Origin: Amia ocellicauda
Taxonomy: Eukaryota; Chordata; Actinopteri; Amiiformes; Amiidae
DNA: 64,000 nucleotides
Direction of reading: 5' to 3'
Assembly: GCF_036373705.1 (NCBI RefSeq)
Contig: NC_089858.1
Coordinates: forward strand, 10,278,001-10,342,000
This document shows positions 14,035 to 28,195 of this stretch, in pieces (the first letter of the stretch is position 1; each line of letters starts with the position of its first letter). Under the pieces are notes generated by a model. That model made no database searches. It saw nothing but the letters and a program-made list of their open reading frames with translations, and had not been told where the DNA came from. A program made the translations under genes and the position numbers.

Positions 14035-14086
<52 letters not shown>

Positions 14087-14098
14087 TACTACTACTAC

Positions 14099-14146
<48 letters not shown>

Positions 14147-14643
14147 GTCTACATACTTTACATTAGCATTCGTTTTTGAATAGGGTATGGTCCCTTTTCT
14201 TAAAAACAGACTTTCACTTTCAAATCATATTATAATTGAGTCAATCTATTACTGTTTAGTTTTTTTCCCTTCTACATAACTTCACTGTGGGTGCTAGTTT
14301 CTAAAATACGCATTGTTTGTTTGTAGAATTCATCTTTTATCGATGTAAATGTGTTCGCCGCGTGTTTAAGCGCTTCACGTTTTCTTGGGCTTCCTTAAAG
14401 AAAATGCGTCAAGTTTAGCAACAAGCATGTAGAATTAAACGAATTAGAAAAAACAGCTTCATTAAAAGTGTAATAAATAAGTAAAGTGTAAGATCTGAGC
14501 CAAACGTCATTGAATTAAGTGTTGAACTTTTCATAAACCCAATTAAAAATCATAAACAAACAAGTATCTATGCTGATATATATTTTTTTCTAGTATTATA
14601 ATAAAAAACAGCTGAACTAAGCATTGTTAAAATCCTATAGTTC

Positions 14644-14700
<57 letters not shown>

Positions 14701-15148
14701 GTAATACTTCCAAAAATAGTATCCTACTATACTGTTTTGTGTGTTGACAAATTATGATTTTGATTAACTCGTAGATAAATAGATAAAATCAATTATAACC
14801 TACATTGCAATAACTTGTTAGATATCTCTGATTGGATCGGACATATTTGTCAAAAGCATGAAACTGTCCATGTCAAAACACTCCGGGGTTTCATTTTTAT
14901 TATTTATTGTTTTAATGCTCGGTGTTTGTTTTAATTATTGTCACTATCGTTACATTTTATGCTCTGAATGCACCGCCATTTTTCTCGCCCTTATCTATAT
15001 CAGTCCGTTTGGATTTGTAGATTGAATAGCTCTTTATGATGCTTTTTAAACCTGTCTATGGTACTTAATTTCTCTTAAGCCTGTGTTTGCTTCTGTGAAA
15101 AACTATTTTTGCTATACTAAAACGAATTTATGAATGCATACAGAGATT

Positions 15149-15197
<49 letters not shown>

Positions 15198-18100
15198 CGC
15201 AGTTTATATATCCCTGTCTTAATTTGAATATGTATCTCCTTTGCTCATAGGATATTTGTGTTGTTGAAATGACTTAAAAATAATACATCATCTTAGAAAA
15301 ACTTAGGCTAGACACAAAATAACATTTAAAAAGAATTGACATTCGTGTGCTTGGTCCCCACACTAAGGACAGAGTTAACTCCAAGTTGTTAATGGACAGT
15401 TAAACATTTTTTCTTATATACCTGTATGTTGACATATCATTTATATGGTGTAACTACTACTACTACTACTACTACAGAATCTTCTGATTATTTTAGGGAT
15501 ACTTTCAATAACATTTCCCCCTTGTATTTGAATCATCATTGAGTCATGTCAGTACACCACAGGGGTTTACACACATTCTGAATTTATGTTAAAGCAGGGA
15601 AATCTCCTTCTAATGTCATTTTTAAAAATTCACAATAACTGTAATTGCACACACTTTCATATATCCTGTGGAATCAGAGTTCAGTATTAATAAAATAATA
15701 AAATGACAATTTAGTGTGCAGAGATGTTTGCATTAAACAGCAGTAAATGTATAAGACTGTCCTCATGGTACAACCAATATTTAAACTTTCATATCTATTT
15801 ACAAAAGTTTAAAAAACATTATAGTAATCTATGCAGTCATTACATACAGCTCTATTAATATGGCCATGTGTATGCAGATATTTTGTACCTTTTAAATGTC
15901 TCAATTTGTACATAATGGCCGGCCATTTATTTTACATTAAATGTATATATAACAGCCCTCTTCAGTACTTATTTAGTGTATGAATATTCTTATGAATATT
16001 TAAAACATGTAATTACCTATTAGGTGTAATACAAACAATTGGAAAAAAAAAGTAAAATCTCTTATCAAAGACAAAGTGGATTCCTGTTGAGTAGCAAAAA
16101 GCTGCCAAAACAGGTAAAACTAATGTGTGGGTACCAGCACTTAACTGTTACTTTTATGTGAATTTTTCACATACTGAAATTTGGATAGTAGAAAAAACAA
16201 ATAAACATTGGAAAAACGTTTTGTTTTATGTAAAGTAAACATGTCAGGTCAAAAGGGCTTTTGAAGGTGATACTGTCTGCTGAGTTGCACTGACTTTACT
16301 CTTGACATTTATTTTCCGTACGTGTGCATAATCTATAGTGATGTTTCTCAAAAAATGTTATGAAAGCAAAATGCAATTGTCAGACAGACCCAAATGATTG
16401 AACAACAGTGTGACTCTTGAAACTCAAAATGAAGAAGAAGGAAGTGATATTCCACTAGTTTACAAACACTGAGAATGGAGTAATATTTTGGTGAGAATTT
16501 AATGCTAATAACTCATTTAATACAGTATTCATATCAAAAGAGCATTAGCAAATCACTCAGTAGTTCAAACAAAACTGTTTTATATATATATCTTGCAAGA
16601 AAAATGTGAAGGGCTCTTACATATCTGTGAAAAAATAGTTGGATATGTACTCATAATGTGATAGCATGTTATTCTGATCTTTAAAATATACATTAATTTA
16701 ATCTGCTTTATATGCTTTTTATTATGAGTGTTTACCAGCTGTAAATTACACTGATTGCATCCTAAGAAACAAGTTTCTGCTCATCAGAGAGAATACAAAT
16801 TAATAATATTCACAAGGATCTCTGTGGGATTTTATTTTAATTTTCCAGAACCTAGAGAACAATTTATGAGAGTCTTGTAACTGCTGGGAATAAAACTATT
16901 AGGTACCACAAGTACGATAGGTGATGATTGACTGAAACGCTTGGTATTGCACATTAACATATACTACATGTAAGCCCTCAATATTTCAAAAACAAATTAA
17001 ATGTATAGCATCTGAGGCTGGCTTAGTGAGATGCAGAAAATTGTATAATGCACATCACAAAATAATGATTTTGCGGTTTAATCGGAATTAGTCTTCTCTT
17101 GTTTAATTGTACCTGTTAGCTGATTACTGTAAAATCTGTTTGTGTATCTCTGCCCCTCCTATAAAAACACTTGTCATCGTCGAATCAGTTCTGTCACATT
17201 TCATTTGATTTTCACAGTACAAGAACTTCATGAAACCTTTCTATTTTGTTTACATTTATTCAACGCATTTATGAAAATCAAAGAATACCCAGTTCATAGA
17301 GACATGCATTACGTAAAAGGCCATGAATAATTGTATTAAATATCAAAATCTTATATTAAATTATAGGATTAAATGTTTTTATTTATTATAATATCTTTAC
17401 CCACTTATATTTAAGTGCAGTTTTATCAACTTAAATGCAGGTATCTGTTGTAATTTTTATTATCTTTTATTAATATCAGCTATAGTAAAAATGTATATAC
17501 AGTATTTGGCGTGTTCATGTTTTTTTGATTGTAACAAGATGTTGCAATAGGAAACTATTAAAAAAAACAGACACTTCACAGATGTATATGCTGGTTTTTG
17601 TTATCTAGTATTTCTTCTTCTCTATTTTGTTTCAAACTAAATGTGAAGCATACCTCATGTCCTGCCTTTTGTTTTAATCTTCACCTACTCCTTTTCGACT
17701 GCTCTGTCATGAATGGGCAATAAATCGGGGGCAAGAGCCATTGATTGACTTCCTAATGTATCTTATAAGACAAGAAAAGGGGGATTTAATTGTTTCAAGC
17801 TTTCAGAAAAAAGAGTGGGTTGCATGTATATGTCAGGAAATTAAAGCAAGATTACTTTAGTGCTGCATGTGTCTAACAGAGTGTAACAGGCATGACCTAC
17901 AGGTACTTAGTAGGTAAAAATAAATCAATAATTAAAAACAGTTCCATTACTTATCAGGTTATTTTCGTTAAAGCAATAATTGGTTTGAATAAAAAGTTTT
18001 TTAACATTTTCTGTGATTAAATGTATATGAGATAATTTGGTAATTGCAATACTTTGTCAGTTTCTGCAGTGTTTTGTAGCTGATTGGATGTGGTGATCTG

Positions 18101-21100
18101 TGAGGTTTATAATTACCAACAGTTTAAGAACACAAGGATGGCTTCCAAATATGAAAAATGCAAATAGTATTATTATTATGATTATTTATACGTTCTAAAA
18201 TAAAACAAAATCTAACTATGTACTTATGGGAATCAAAGGGGGTATTGAAAACCAAGAACTTAAAATGTTGTTTACATTAAAGTAAAATACAATAGGTCGA
18301 ACAAGGCTGAAAGCAAACGCTGTGTGTAAACACACTGTGGGAAGGCGCGTACAGTCATCTTTCCATTGGAAAGCAAGTCTGTAGATGTTTTTAATTTGTG
18401 TCATTTCTCTTATCTGAGGGGATTGACAGGTCTGGTAATGACGTGTAATTGCAGGAAATCAAAGAGTGTTTACCATGCCGAGCGGGTACGGGACATTGTA
18501 TAGCTGTACCTACTCCCCGTATCGGCAGCCTCATGCCATGATGGCAGGAACTGGGCTGAGCAAAAGGCCACACATGTGGTATAAAGATACCTATAATCAA
18601 GAACAAACCCGTTCCAGACAACCTGGATCGAAACCTGATGTGGTTTGATACTCCGTTTGATACATGTGAAAGAACAGGCAGCATGGGAGCGGCAGGCTGC
18701 AGGCTGCCTGCAGGCCGGCGTTGTGAATAGGGATCCGTTTATTAGGCCGCTTGTCGTCAATGGGGTCTTTGTAGCCACATTCGTCATTTGCCATGGAGAC
18801 TCTCTGCTCCATGGGGCTGTGGTTGCCTGAGCATGGTGCCCTGGGTCTCCAGCATCCAGTCAGGGGTGGAGTGCTGCTGTGTGTCCATTTATTTTATTTT
18901 GGAGACCGGAGATAAAACAATGGTCTCTGCTATTGGTTAAAATCTAGTATAACATAAATATATATATTTGTTCGTAGATCAGATGGATGGTTTGTTGATA
19001 TAGTATAAATAATGATCATTGCAAAGACATGTACTGTACACAGACTTTGGATTTAATGAATAATTTTCTTGATATGCAAGGAAATATTATTTTCCTGAGT
19101 TAACCAATATCTACAGTTCCTTTTGGTTTGTTTGTCCTCATTACTGACCCTGACCCCCACACTCCTGTGTTCTCCACACACCACCCCACCCTGAGCGGCT
19201 ACTGTGAAAGTGACACGCAGGGTGTGTGTCTGCAGTACTTTCCTCTCTGGAAGCATTGTTTTCTGCACTTTCCAAGTCTGGTACACGGATGAAAGCACAA
19301 GGGGGCTTTGAAGGAAGGTGGCTGAGAATACATGTACCGATTTATAATACCAGTTAAAAAAAGGGAAACATGAATTCATGAGTACATAACGTGTATGGAT
19401 AATATTGTAGTCATTGGGGAAGATTTTATGACGCTTCTATAAAAACAAAAGCAAAGTAGAGGTGCTGACGTGTGTGTGTGGGGGGATTTCTGTATCTCTA
19501 GTGGTCACTTTTAAAACTGACTCATGATAGCTATTTTACTGTCTGGCATTGTGTTCACATGCAGCTACTGTGAAGGAGTTGAAAGGCTGATTTTTACTTG
19601 GATGGACTGAGAACGTGAACGTAAACGTACAAGAAAAGTAAAGATACACGTCTAGGGAGCACTGAGCAGAGAAATTATGCAGAACAAAAAAATAGGAACA
19701 TAATGTAAGAGTACAAGAGTACAACATAGAACAAAAAATAGTATCAATGCAGGGCACAGTATGAAGATGGGATACTGGGCCTAATAACAACACTCTTGGT
19801 TGCGGGTGTAATGTTAGATTCAGTGGAATAGGAAAGTCTGCCTAATTGAAAGTTCAGATGGTAAAATACCAACATTAAACAGGCTGAGGGGAACACGGTG
19901 GTTCTCTATTACACATGTCATGGGACCGCTTTCCAATGAGAAGATTGCTTGAAGATTTTTTAACACCTGTCTCAGATAACCTAAATCAAACAACGTCTTT
20001 GTTTCAGGATAGTGAAAGATTTACATCAGATTAAGTTATTGCCAGCGCCTGTACACATATACATCCACAAGGTATTTATTTTGAACGTTTATTCAATTCA
20101 CTAGTGTCACAAAAAAGTTGTTTCTGGCTGATTTTTTTTTACAAAACTCTAGGAATATCATTCTGAGAGCTAATTTGTGTAGAAGTAGAAAGATTGCACC
20201 CTGATATGTAAATACAGTGAAAATGGCAATAACATCAAGGAACCTTCTTCTATTACATCTGGAAAACAATTACACAATTACTCATCTCAGGCTTATATTA
20301 AATCAACAGTGTTTGCACCATGATAACTATGCTGTATAATGGCTATGGCAGAGATTGTTTTTAAGTTAATCTGAACCCAGGATATAAAAAGCTTCAGTGT
20401 GTAGGAGTTAAACTAAAATTAGTACACTCCTACAAAAAAAAAAAAAAAACCTAAAATACCGAATCAAACGTATGCTGGTGATTTCCTTAGACAGAATGGA
20501 AGCTAATTAATGATACAATTAGTGACTTCTTTACATTTCATTTGAGGGATACCCTGTTTTAAAGTCTCACAGCATTAAGTTTTGTGTTTCAGGACCCCCA
20601 TACTCCACTCTGACTTGATGTAGATGTATTTCAAATGATTTCTGCACCAGTGCCTCAATCCAAACAACACTGCATGAGAACAGAGACAAATGCTGTCATT
20701 TTGGCTCTGAATGTGCCGACTTGGCAGCGTTGACTTTGCCAAAAACAGCCTTTTCGTCTTTCAGATACTGCAATGCACACGTCTTTCCCTTTCAAAAAGA
20801 GTTAAATATGGCTTAATCTAAGCCAGTGTTTATGACATTCTGTTTATAAGAGCCTCTCTTTATGGGAACACGAGTTTTTGCCCATGAGAAAAAGAAAGAG
20901 AACGAAAAAAAAACACAAAATCTGCATTAAAAACATCAATTTAATCGTAACAATTGTATTTCTCTGCATTTACAGAGTGAGACAGATGTTTAGGCCAGCA
21001 AGGAGGGAAGTCCATCTGCAGACGATTAGATTTGCTGCATTTTACTTACAATCTAGCAACAGCAGCAATTTTATCCAAGTTTGGTGTAATTTATCTCGAT

Positions 21101-24100
21101 GTTTTCAAGGTACTTTGATGAGTAAACTCTAATTATTATTGAAAAGAAAGAACATAGCATTTGCTAATTCAGGGCAGATGGAGACACCCATTAAATTAGG
21201 TGTGTAATTCAGATGACCCTTTTTATCCGTCATCTTGCAAATTTAATTTGTAAATGAAAGCCCCTGTTTTCTGTAATGATAAAGCGCACACTTCCTACTG
21301 ATTCAGCTATTAAAAAGACAAATAAGACCACCAACCCAAATGACACATTCATATACATTTCCTGACAGTGGCCAGAAACATTTGCTATATATAATTTCAG
21401 GATTTAGAAATGTGCAAGTCATATTTGAGGATTTCAACTTGTCACTTGATGCAAGTAGGAAAATAAATCTGTAAAGTACTTTGCTATATTTAATTTATTC
21501 TGCTGCATAATAGAAGTCTGACGTCAATTAAATTAATAGAAAAATTCAGCAGTACAGCTGACAAAAAATTGAAAAAGCAAAGGAATTTTTCAAAAGGTGG
21601 GAAGCTAGATTTTCATTGGCAGAACTTTTAAATGCAGTTTAATTTTAATTTTTATTTTGCAATGGAAATATTTTAAATCTGAAATGAAATCATGTACAAC
21701 ATTTGCAGTATTTATGTGTCAGTTTTCAGGAAGCTGTGCCCAGGTGCTTTCTGTCTAGTTTATAAACCCACCTTTGACAGCAGCTGCAGCTCTGGCTGGG
21801 CCGCTGTACTCGACACTTCTCATTCCATATGCAGTGTTATATTCCTCAGCTGAAATATCTGCGAGTTCAGTGAGGGACTGTCAGTTTAGGAGATGTTAAG
21901 GCTGATCTGTCTGGATTGAACCCATGAATTTGAACTGGCAAACTTCAGACTTTCCAATGTTATCTGAAATGGAATGCTTCATAATGTAAAGGGTTTTAGA
22001 ATTTAGAATCTAGAATTTGTCTTGAAAATTGCCCAATATATATCTATATTTTTTTATAATGACCTTTTGCCTATTTAAATGCAATGGAGAGTGCCACAAA
22101 TTAATGACCACACAATGAAGCACTGTAATAAAACTTTCACACATATTCTTTTGTTTAAATTGAAGACTGCTGCTAATTAACTTTCCACCAAGATGTGTCT
22201 GTATTGAAGTGCACGGTCAGGGTTTAAATCAGATTTTCCCTTCTTCTTCACAGTAGGTTTGGTACAAAGTGTGCCCGTTGTGGACGTCAGATTTATGCCA
22301 GTGACTGGGTGCGCAGGGCCAGGGGAAACGCCTACCACCTGGCCTGCTTTGCCTGCTTCTCCTGCAAGAGGCAGCTGTCCACCGGGGAGGAGTTTGGGTT
22401 GGTGGAGGAGAAGGTGCTCTGTAGGATCCACTATGACACAATGGTGGAGAACCTGAAACGGGCTGCCGAAAGCGGTGAGTGCAGGCGTGGCACGGTGATT
22501 AGCAAGGTCGGGGATCAATCATTTAGCCACTGATTAAGTAGGAAAGATCTGAATTTCCATGTCATACAAATTAATCTCATTAATTGACTTTTGAATATCT
22601 AGCTTTCTGTATTTCTATCTATATTGTACATATGCTTTCATATTCATATCTCTAAGTGTTATGATTAAGTCACCTATTATTGTAACATGTCCATGTACAA
22701 CTACACCTAATTTATGGCAGCCCTATATTTATGAGGTTGCATGCATAAATATAACTCCACAATTATTGCTATTTGAATAGCAGCTATGTATGTTCACACT
22801 GTTTTAAAATGTAGTATAATAAATTAAATCAAATGCATTTATTTCTGTAATTTAATATATTGTGACTGTCCAGTTGACTTTTTCTTCTCTCTCTCTCCCC
22901 CTTACTCCCACCACCACAACCCTTCCTGGGTCATCAGGCAGTGGGATCACTCTAGAAGGTGCTGTACCATCTGAGCAAGACAGCCAACCCAAACCTGCAA
23001 AGAGAGCACGGACATCTTTCACCGCCGAGCAGCTACAGGTGAACTGAAATGGAAAATGAAATGTTTAAATGAAACATTTGTGAGAGAACTGGCCTGTGTT
23101 TGCTAACGCTTCATTGTAATCACAGGTAATGCAGGCGCAATTTGCACAAGACAACAACCCAGACGCACAGACGCTTCAGAAACTCGCAGACATGACAGGA
23201 CTGAGCAGGAGGGTCATACAGGTGAGCGCAGGTGTCCTTCAGCAAGAAGGAAAATAGACAGAGTTAAAAGATACAATGCTGAACACAACACTCACTCCCT
23301 CAGATTATTATATTCCCTTAGAATAGATTATACTATTTATTGATGTATGTATGTATTTATTTATTTTGTTAATCCCCATCAAAACTAATTTCCCCTTGTC
23401 AGCATTCAGATCTCAAACTGACTCTCTCTGCTTGTGGTGCCAGTTGTGTGCCCCTGCATGTCTGCATTTGGCACGGCAAAGTATTTAACATTTGGGATTA
23501 ATAATAAAAATTAATAAATACATAAAAAAATAAAAAGCAACACAAAGCAGGTTTGAGAGTGCTATATTGTCTTCATTATTTCTCTCTTCTAGCATAATAA
23601 CTATTTATTTTTTCTGCTGTAAACCAAAGAATGTAATCGACACCACATTTTTAAAGACCTTTATACAGGTAATATATTGTATTGATCTTAAAAAAAAAAA
23701 AAACTAATCAAATGTTATTCCTGGTGCAAAGCTTAGTAAATCCAGTCCTTAGACTCTTAAAAAGCAGTTGAAAGTTTGCATTCTCTCTTTCTTGTTCAAC
23801 TTTCATTACAATCATAAACAATGTCTGCATCTGAAATGTTCGTAAAAACAAACAAAAAATCAACACCTGACAGTTTAATTATTACTGGAAATATTGCATT
23901 ATAGGTTTGGTTTCAAAACTGCAGAGCAAGACACAAAAAGCACACCCCTCAGCACAGTGGACCTCCACAGGGCCCCCCTCAGTCCAGGATGCCCCCTTCG
24001 CTCCCCGAGGACCTTCATTACTCGCCCTTTGGCAGCCCAGAGAGAGCCCGTATGGTAGCACTGCACGGATACATTGAAAGTAAGTAGCACAGCTCTGCCG

Positions 24101-24569
24101 CAGATCTGAGAAATTGCCTGCTGAGTTAGGGGCTTCAATACTATCTTTGGTATGCACAACAGTATTTTTCTGTTTTTGTAAATAATAAATAGGTGGAGTA
24201 TAATGATGATTAATTGATCAATTATAGCCAAAGGTTTGTGCATGTTCCACACAAGGGTGTCCAGGAATCTGACTATGACTGCCCCTAGTCAAAGTGGGTT
24301 TAAATCCACCAAAAAACATCTAATCAGTTACCATGACTGTGAGAAGACTTTCTTCCCTGTCAGTATGATCACCGCCATTGGAAAAGCAAGCCATGGTTTT
24401 TAAGGCTGTAAACACAACCAACCTACATAGCCCTGTCAGAAGAAAGAAGTAAGATCTAATGGTTTCCTTTCATTCCTTCTCCTTCCCAGGTCACCCATTT
24501 TCAGTGTTGACTGCACAGACTCTTCCTCACCAAGCCATGGCACTGCCACAACTGCCTCTTAGCCGCTAG
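9587..24569 (+). CDS. LHX6: LHX6, LIM-homeobox transcription factor 6, complete, 9 coding exons
   Basis: A nuclear LIM-homeodomain transcription factor. In mammals it acts in cortical interneurons and in tooth and jaw mesenchyme, downstream of NKX2-1. Coding exons: 9587-9664, 10661-10732, 11528-11710, 13837-13958, 22254-22474, 22938-23038, 23126-23221, 23905-24079 and 24490-24569; all have GT-AG borders and matching phases, giving 375 aa. The start MYWKNEG matches the MYWK start of LHX6 and its paralogue LHX8. A Ser/Pro-rich stretch spans about residues 69-92. LIM1 is 97-149 (C97, C100, H118, C121, C124, C127, C146, D149). LIM2 is 158-211 (C158, C161, H180, C183, C186, C189, C208, H211). The homeodomain is about 246-305, with helix 3 [12 protein letters not shown] at 292-303. 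The C-terminus is SHPFSVLT...LPQLPLSR. The homeodomain and LIM sequences fit LHX6 better than LHX8 ([32 protein letters not shown]). The neighbours RBM18 and MORN5 agree. Confidence 0.97.
10240..10420. promoter_or_regulatory. LHX6: Candidate cis-regulatory block in LHX6 intron 1
   Basis: This stretch holds a perfect 10-bp inverted repeat (GATTTTTAAT at 10252-10261 and ATTAAAAATC at 10269-10278, 7-bp spacer) with a TAATTA homeodomain core beside it. It also holds a perfect composite PBX-MEIS motif, TGATTGACAG, at 10315-10324, and a further TAATTG near 10377. Motif density suggests an intronic enhancer. Conservation could not be tested. Confidence 0.35.
12448..12519. repeat. (ATT)n/(TTG)n microsatellite in LHX6 intron 3
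   Basis: About 17 units of TTA followed by about 6 units of TTG. A poly-isoleucine/leucine open frame over it is spurious. Confidence 0.9.
13153..13202. repeat. (ATA)n microsatellite in LHX6 intron 3
   Basis: About 16 units of ATA in perfect array, preceded by short TA-rich sequence. A second (TA)n tract lies at about 13474-13515. Confidence 0.9.
14036..14143. repeat. Compound (TTA)n-(CTA)n-(ATA)n array
   Basis: A TTA run switches through about five CTA units into an ATA run. Because the TTA and TAA halves are reverse complements, the array could fold back on itself. Confidence 0.9.
14645..14700. repeat. (TTA)n microsatellite in LHX6 intron 4
   Basis: About 18 perfect units. A similar array occupies 15150-15197 in the same intron. 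Confidence 0.9.
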
Positions 24570-27165
24570 CTCACTCTGAGACTCTCGAGACCCTAGGACA
24601 CTGACAAGACCTCTGGACCAACAACAAGGAGGCAATACACTTTGGCCTGCATATCCTCGTGTCACAGCCTACAAGATGACGTGGTTTTCTGGAGCTGGGT
24701 GGCCCACTCTGCCGCTTCTTTGGAGAAGATTTCAGTGTTCCATGGGCAACCCCCCCCACAAACCAAACAAACAAGTACTAAAACACCTGCGTACAGATCA
24801 GTGTTGGTTTTCAAAGGGAAAGAATGCCACTTATGCTGTATTAAGGACTTGCCTACAAGACACGATACAGCCCACCCTCCAGTCAACGGAATCAAGCTTT
24901 CCCTGACACTACCAAGATATTTGATTTGTTTTTTGTTGTTGTTGTTGTTTTATTATTATTAATTTAAAGAACAGAACTGTGTTTTTTATTTATTTTCATT
25001 TATTTTTATTTTTTTAAGGGAAAAGTAATTTTCCGCAAATTCATTTTGGCCATGCAGCTTTGTTTTTTACTGCTCACATTATGGTGTACTATCAGTATTT
25101 TAGTCAAAAACAAAAGACAATGAGGAAAAAGACAATCAAATGAAACCACCATTCTTGCTAGATATGTGGCCTATGCAGGTAAGGTTTATGTGCCTGTCTC
25201 TGTTAAGCAAAGACGTTTTTGCATCAAAGAAAATTGACGCTATGACTCAATATGTACTGTGACTCCCTTTGGTTAAGGCAGTTTAAAAAAACAATCTTCT
25301 ATTTTCATCGGCAGATAAAACTGAAACAAATATATTGGCTGATTAATTTCACTTAATTTAATTCTCCTGAGCTTTGCATAAAAGAGAAATAGTATGAACA
25401 AAGTAGCACTATTCAAAATATTTGTAGAAAGTATTTTTTCATGGACTGTCTTTTATTACAGAAGTTTGTGTGACTGATCTAGAGATATGTCTGTGAACTA
25501 GCACACCATCCAAGAAATCTTACACAGTCTAGTAAAGTTTTACCGATTTCAACTTTTATCCATTGAATACATTGTATATAAGAAGAAAAAAAAAATTGAA
25601 TAGTTTAAAAACTCTTTGAGACTTACAACCTCTGGGAAACCATTCTGTTCTAGATATCATTGGTTTTGCGTTAAAATATCTGTGTACTTGTGACCTTACC
25701 TGCTGCTCTAGCATAGACTAAATGTAGCTGATCATTTGTTTGATAAGATACAGGAAAAACTATTAAATGCATTTATCCCGTAACAGTGGGAGATCTGTGT
25801 TTTAAATATCAGCATTGTTTTCTGTTCTATGTTTTTGTAAAGTATGGTACACACTCTTACCACACAAGCAATGTCTACACACATCTGGTCACTATTTTCT
25901 CCTGCTATCTTGAGACAAATTGTTTTTGTTTATCATTCAAAACAAACAAACTCAATCCACGTTCTTCAAAAATTAAAACACCAGGAAGCAAATGTTTTGA
26001 TGTTTTGTGAAGATGACAAAAGTCAAAACATATTCAACCACAAAATATATTTCTTTTTTTTTCCTTTTTCAGTTCAGTCTTTATTTAGTTCGACTTACTG
26101 TTAGTTTTCATGGAACACATAACAAAATTTTTAATGTGATACCCTAACTTAAACATGCATGAAAGAATGCTGAGTTAAATACTGCTTTATTGAGAAAAGA
26201 ACAATTCTTTAAAAAATACAAATTGAGGGCACTTACAGTTATTAATTACAATTAAGCATTCAGAGAAAGGCTTCTCTTACACAGAAACAAGAAAATTACA
26301 AGAAAAACAAAATGCGACCAGGCTTTTTTTTCCCAAATGAATCTATGAAAGTTTGAATGACTGAGAATTTGTATTTATTAAGTGTGAATGTTTGTATGTA
26401 TTTATGTATGTGTGCAACCAGTTTCCATGAGGCTGTCTGTCTCCTCAATATGTTACTAATACGAATGGCACAGTATTTATGATGAACCAACAAATAGGCT
26501 ACCTGATGAAGTCCATTTGCTGAATTGTTTTTAAATCAGTCAAGGCTGAGAGACTACAATTTTAAGGGCCTTATATTTCCCTGACTGAACAAATGGACAT
26601 TTCCTACATTACAGAACCAAAAATTGCAGCTAACAAAATCCACTCACACTTTTCCACATTTTTGGGGCTAATCATAGCCGTGGCAAATGTTTGTACATTC
26701 CTTTGCTGAGGAAGGGTCAGGCAAACATTACAAACAATATAATAATAATAATTTAAAAAAATGTATGTGCATTAAACTCATGGTGGTTGTTTAGGTCTAC
26801 AACTACATGCGGGACTAAACAATCTGTAGACAATATCCATTAGATAGAAGTATATGTGATGTTGAAAGGGGAAGTGATTTTAGATGACTTAGAACAGCAA
26901 TTGGATTAAATATTACATTTGGAACGGTATCTAAAAAGTCCTTGACAAAAGGGGTCTTAAAGATTACAGCTCTGCAGAAGGGACTCTATTAAAGATGTAC
27001 CAAGTCAATAAGATAATTGAACATCTCCATGGTTCAAATCCATAAGCTTCTTCTCATAGCTTCAACCCACATACCGGTACGGAGTTTCCTAGTTTTTTCA
27101 TGATAATGGCATTGAGGACAAAATCGAGAAGTGTTCTCTTAAAAACAAAGGATTATTGTGGTGCC

Positions 27166-27262
<97 letters not shown>

Positions 27263-28195
27263 GGTATACATACATAACTCTTCATTTCGGCGCACACAAT
27301 TTTTTAAGTATCTGCCTAGCAGAGTGAAAACATGGAGATTTCAAAACTGGTTGGCACCTGTTATTTGCTGTGCATCAAAAAACTTACCACAAGTAACAAA
27401 GATTATAAGGGACTATAAAGACTAACCAAATATTAGGGTATTTTGAAAGTGGCTGTATTATTTTAAAAAGAGGTTGTGTGTTGCCAAGCTTCTAGTTCAC
27501 CTTGGCTTGACAAGTGTGGCTCCTCATACAGTCCTCAAGCCAGTAGTGGCAAGAACTCGTCAACAAAGTATTTTTGGGCTAATCGCTTTAATTATACCGA
27601 CTTAATTATACCGATTATACTGATTTTATCAATGAAGAACCTGCTGTACATCGTAAAAAAATTTAAAGTGCTTCTCACTTCTCCCAACTTAATAACTTCA
27701 GTATTAGTAGAAGCTGGTCATGATCTACCTACTTTGAAGAAGATACATTTACAAAAAAAGATACATTTTGATTAATATTTATCACGAGTGGCTTTACAAC
27801 AAGTTTCACCCAAAGGGAAAACCGGTACAGTAAAATCATCTTTCTGTCATGAAAGTAGGCCATCCAGTAAGCAGTCTCTGCACTAGCCTAAAGTTCTGTT
27901 CTTGTCAAGTTTGGATGTAAATAGCTGTTAATGGCAGTCTTTGTGCAAAGGGGATGACTGCATTGTATAAAGCTGTAACTCAGTATGTCTTGGCTTTAGA
28001 ACTGAAAGTATTACTCTGTGATACATGGAGAGGCAAGACATCATTGTTCCAGTATTTATTGAAAGAGTAAATCACATGTAAGCACTTTTTTCAAATGACT
28101 GTTTTGTTAAAAGAAACAAAGTTGGATTTCATTTATTGTGCATTGTAAATGTCTTTTTGTGTACTTATCGCAATAAAAAAAATATCATAAATGTT
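24570..28195 (+). other. LHX6: LHX6 3' UTR (extent inferred)
   Basis: AT-rich sequence after the LHX6 stop. The AATAAA at 28172-28177, just after a T/GT-rich stretch, is the strongest candidate poly(A) signal and would give a 3' UTR of about 3.6 kb; earlier cleavage is possible. The tract includes a large (ATT)n-(AAT)n array at 27167-27262. No coding sequence was recognised. Confidence 0.4.
27167..27262. repeat. (ATT)n-(AAT)n palindromic microsatellite
   Basis: An ATT run changes strand sense into an AAT run, so the two halves are reverse complements and could form a long hairpin. It lies inside the inferred LHX6 3' UTR. Confidence 0.9.

Larger units (their letters stand above)
13959..22253 (+). 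other. LHX6: LHX6 intron 4 (8.3 kb)
   Basis: This is the largest LHX6 intron, lying between the LIM1 and LIM2 exons. It holds trinucleotide arrays at 14036-14143, 14645-14700 and 15150-15197, a short (TAC)n at about 15454-15476, a GC-richer block at about 18430-18850, and several unique, enhancer-like blocks (for example 21160-21360). No other gene was recognised; the overlapping short open frames near 18.4-18.8 kb occur on both strands and show no protein signature. Confidence 0.8.

Noticed and set aside
13955..14146. Poly-leucine/isoleucine open frame
   Set aside because: A translation of a trinucleotide microsatellite. The same holds for frames over 12448-12519, 27167-27262, 38653-38700 and 7777-7852.
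18390..18830. Several 60-105-codon frames on both strands
   Set aside because: They overlap each other in conflicting frames, lack splice support as a set and match no family.
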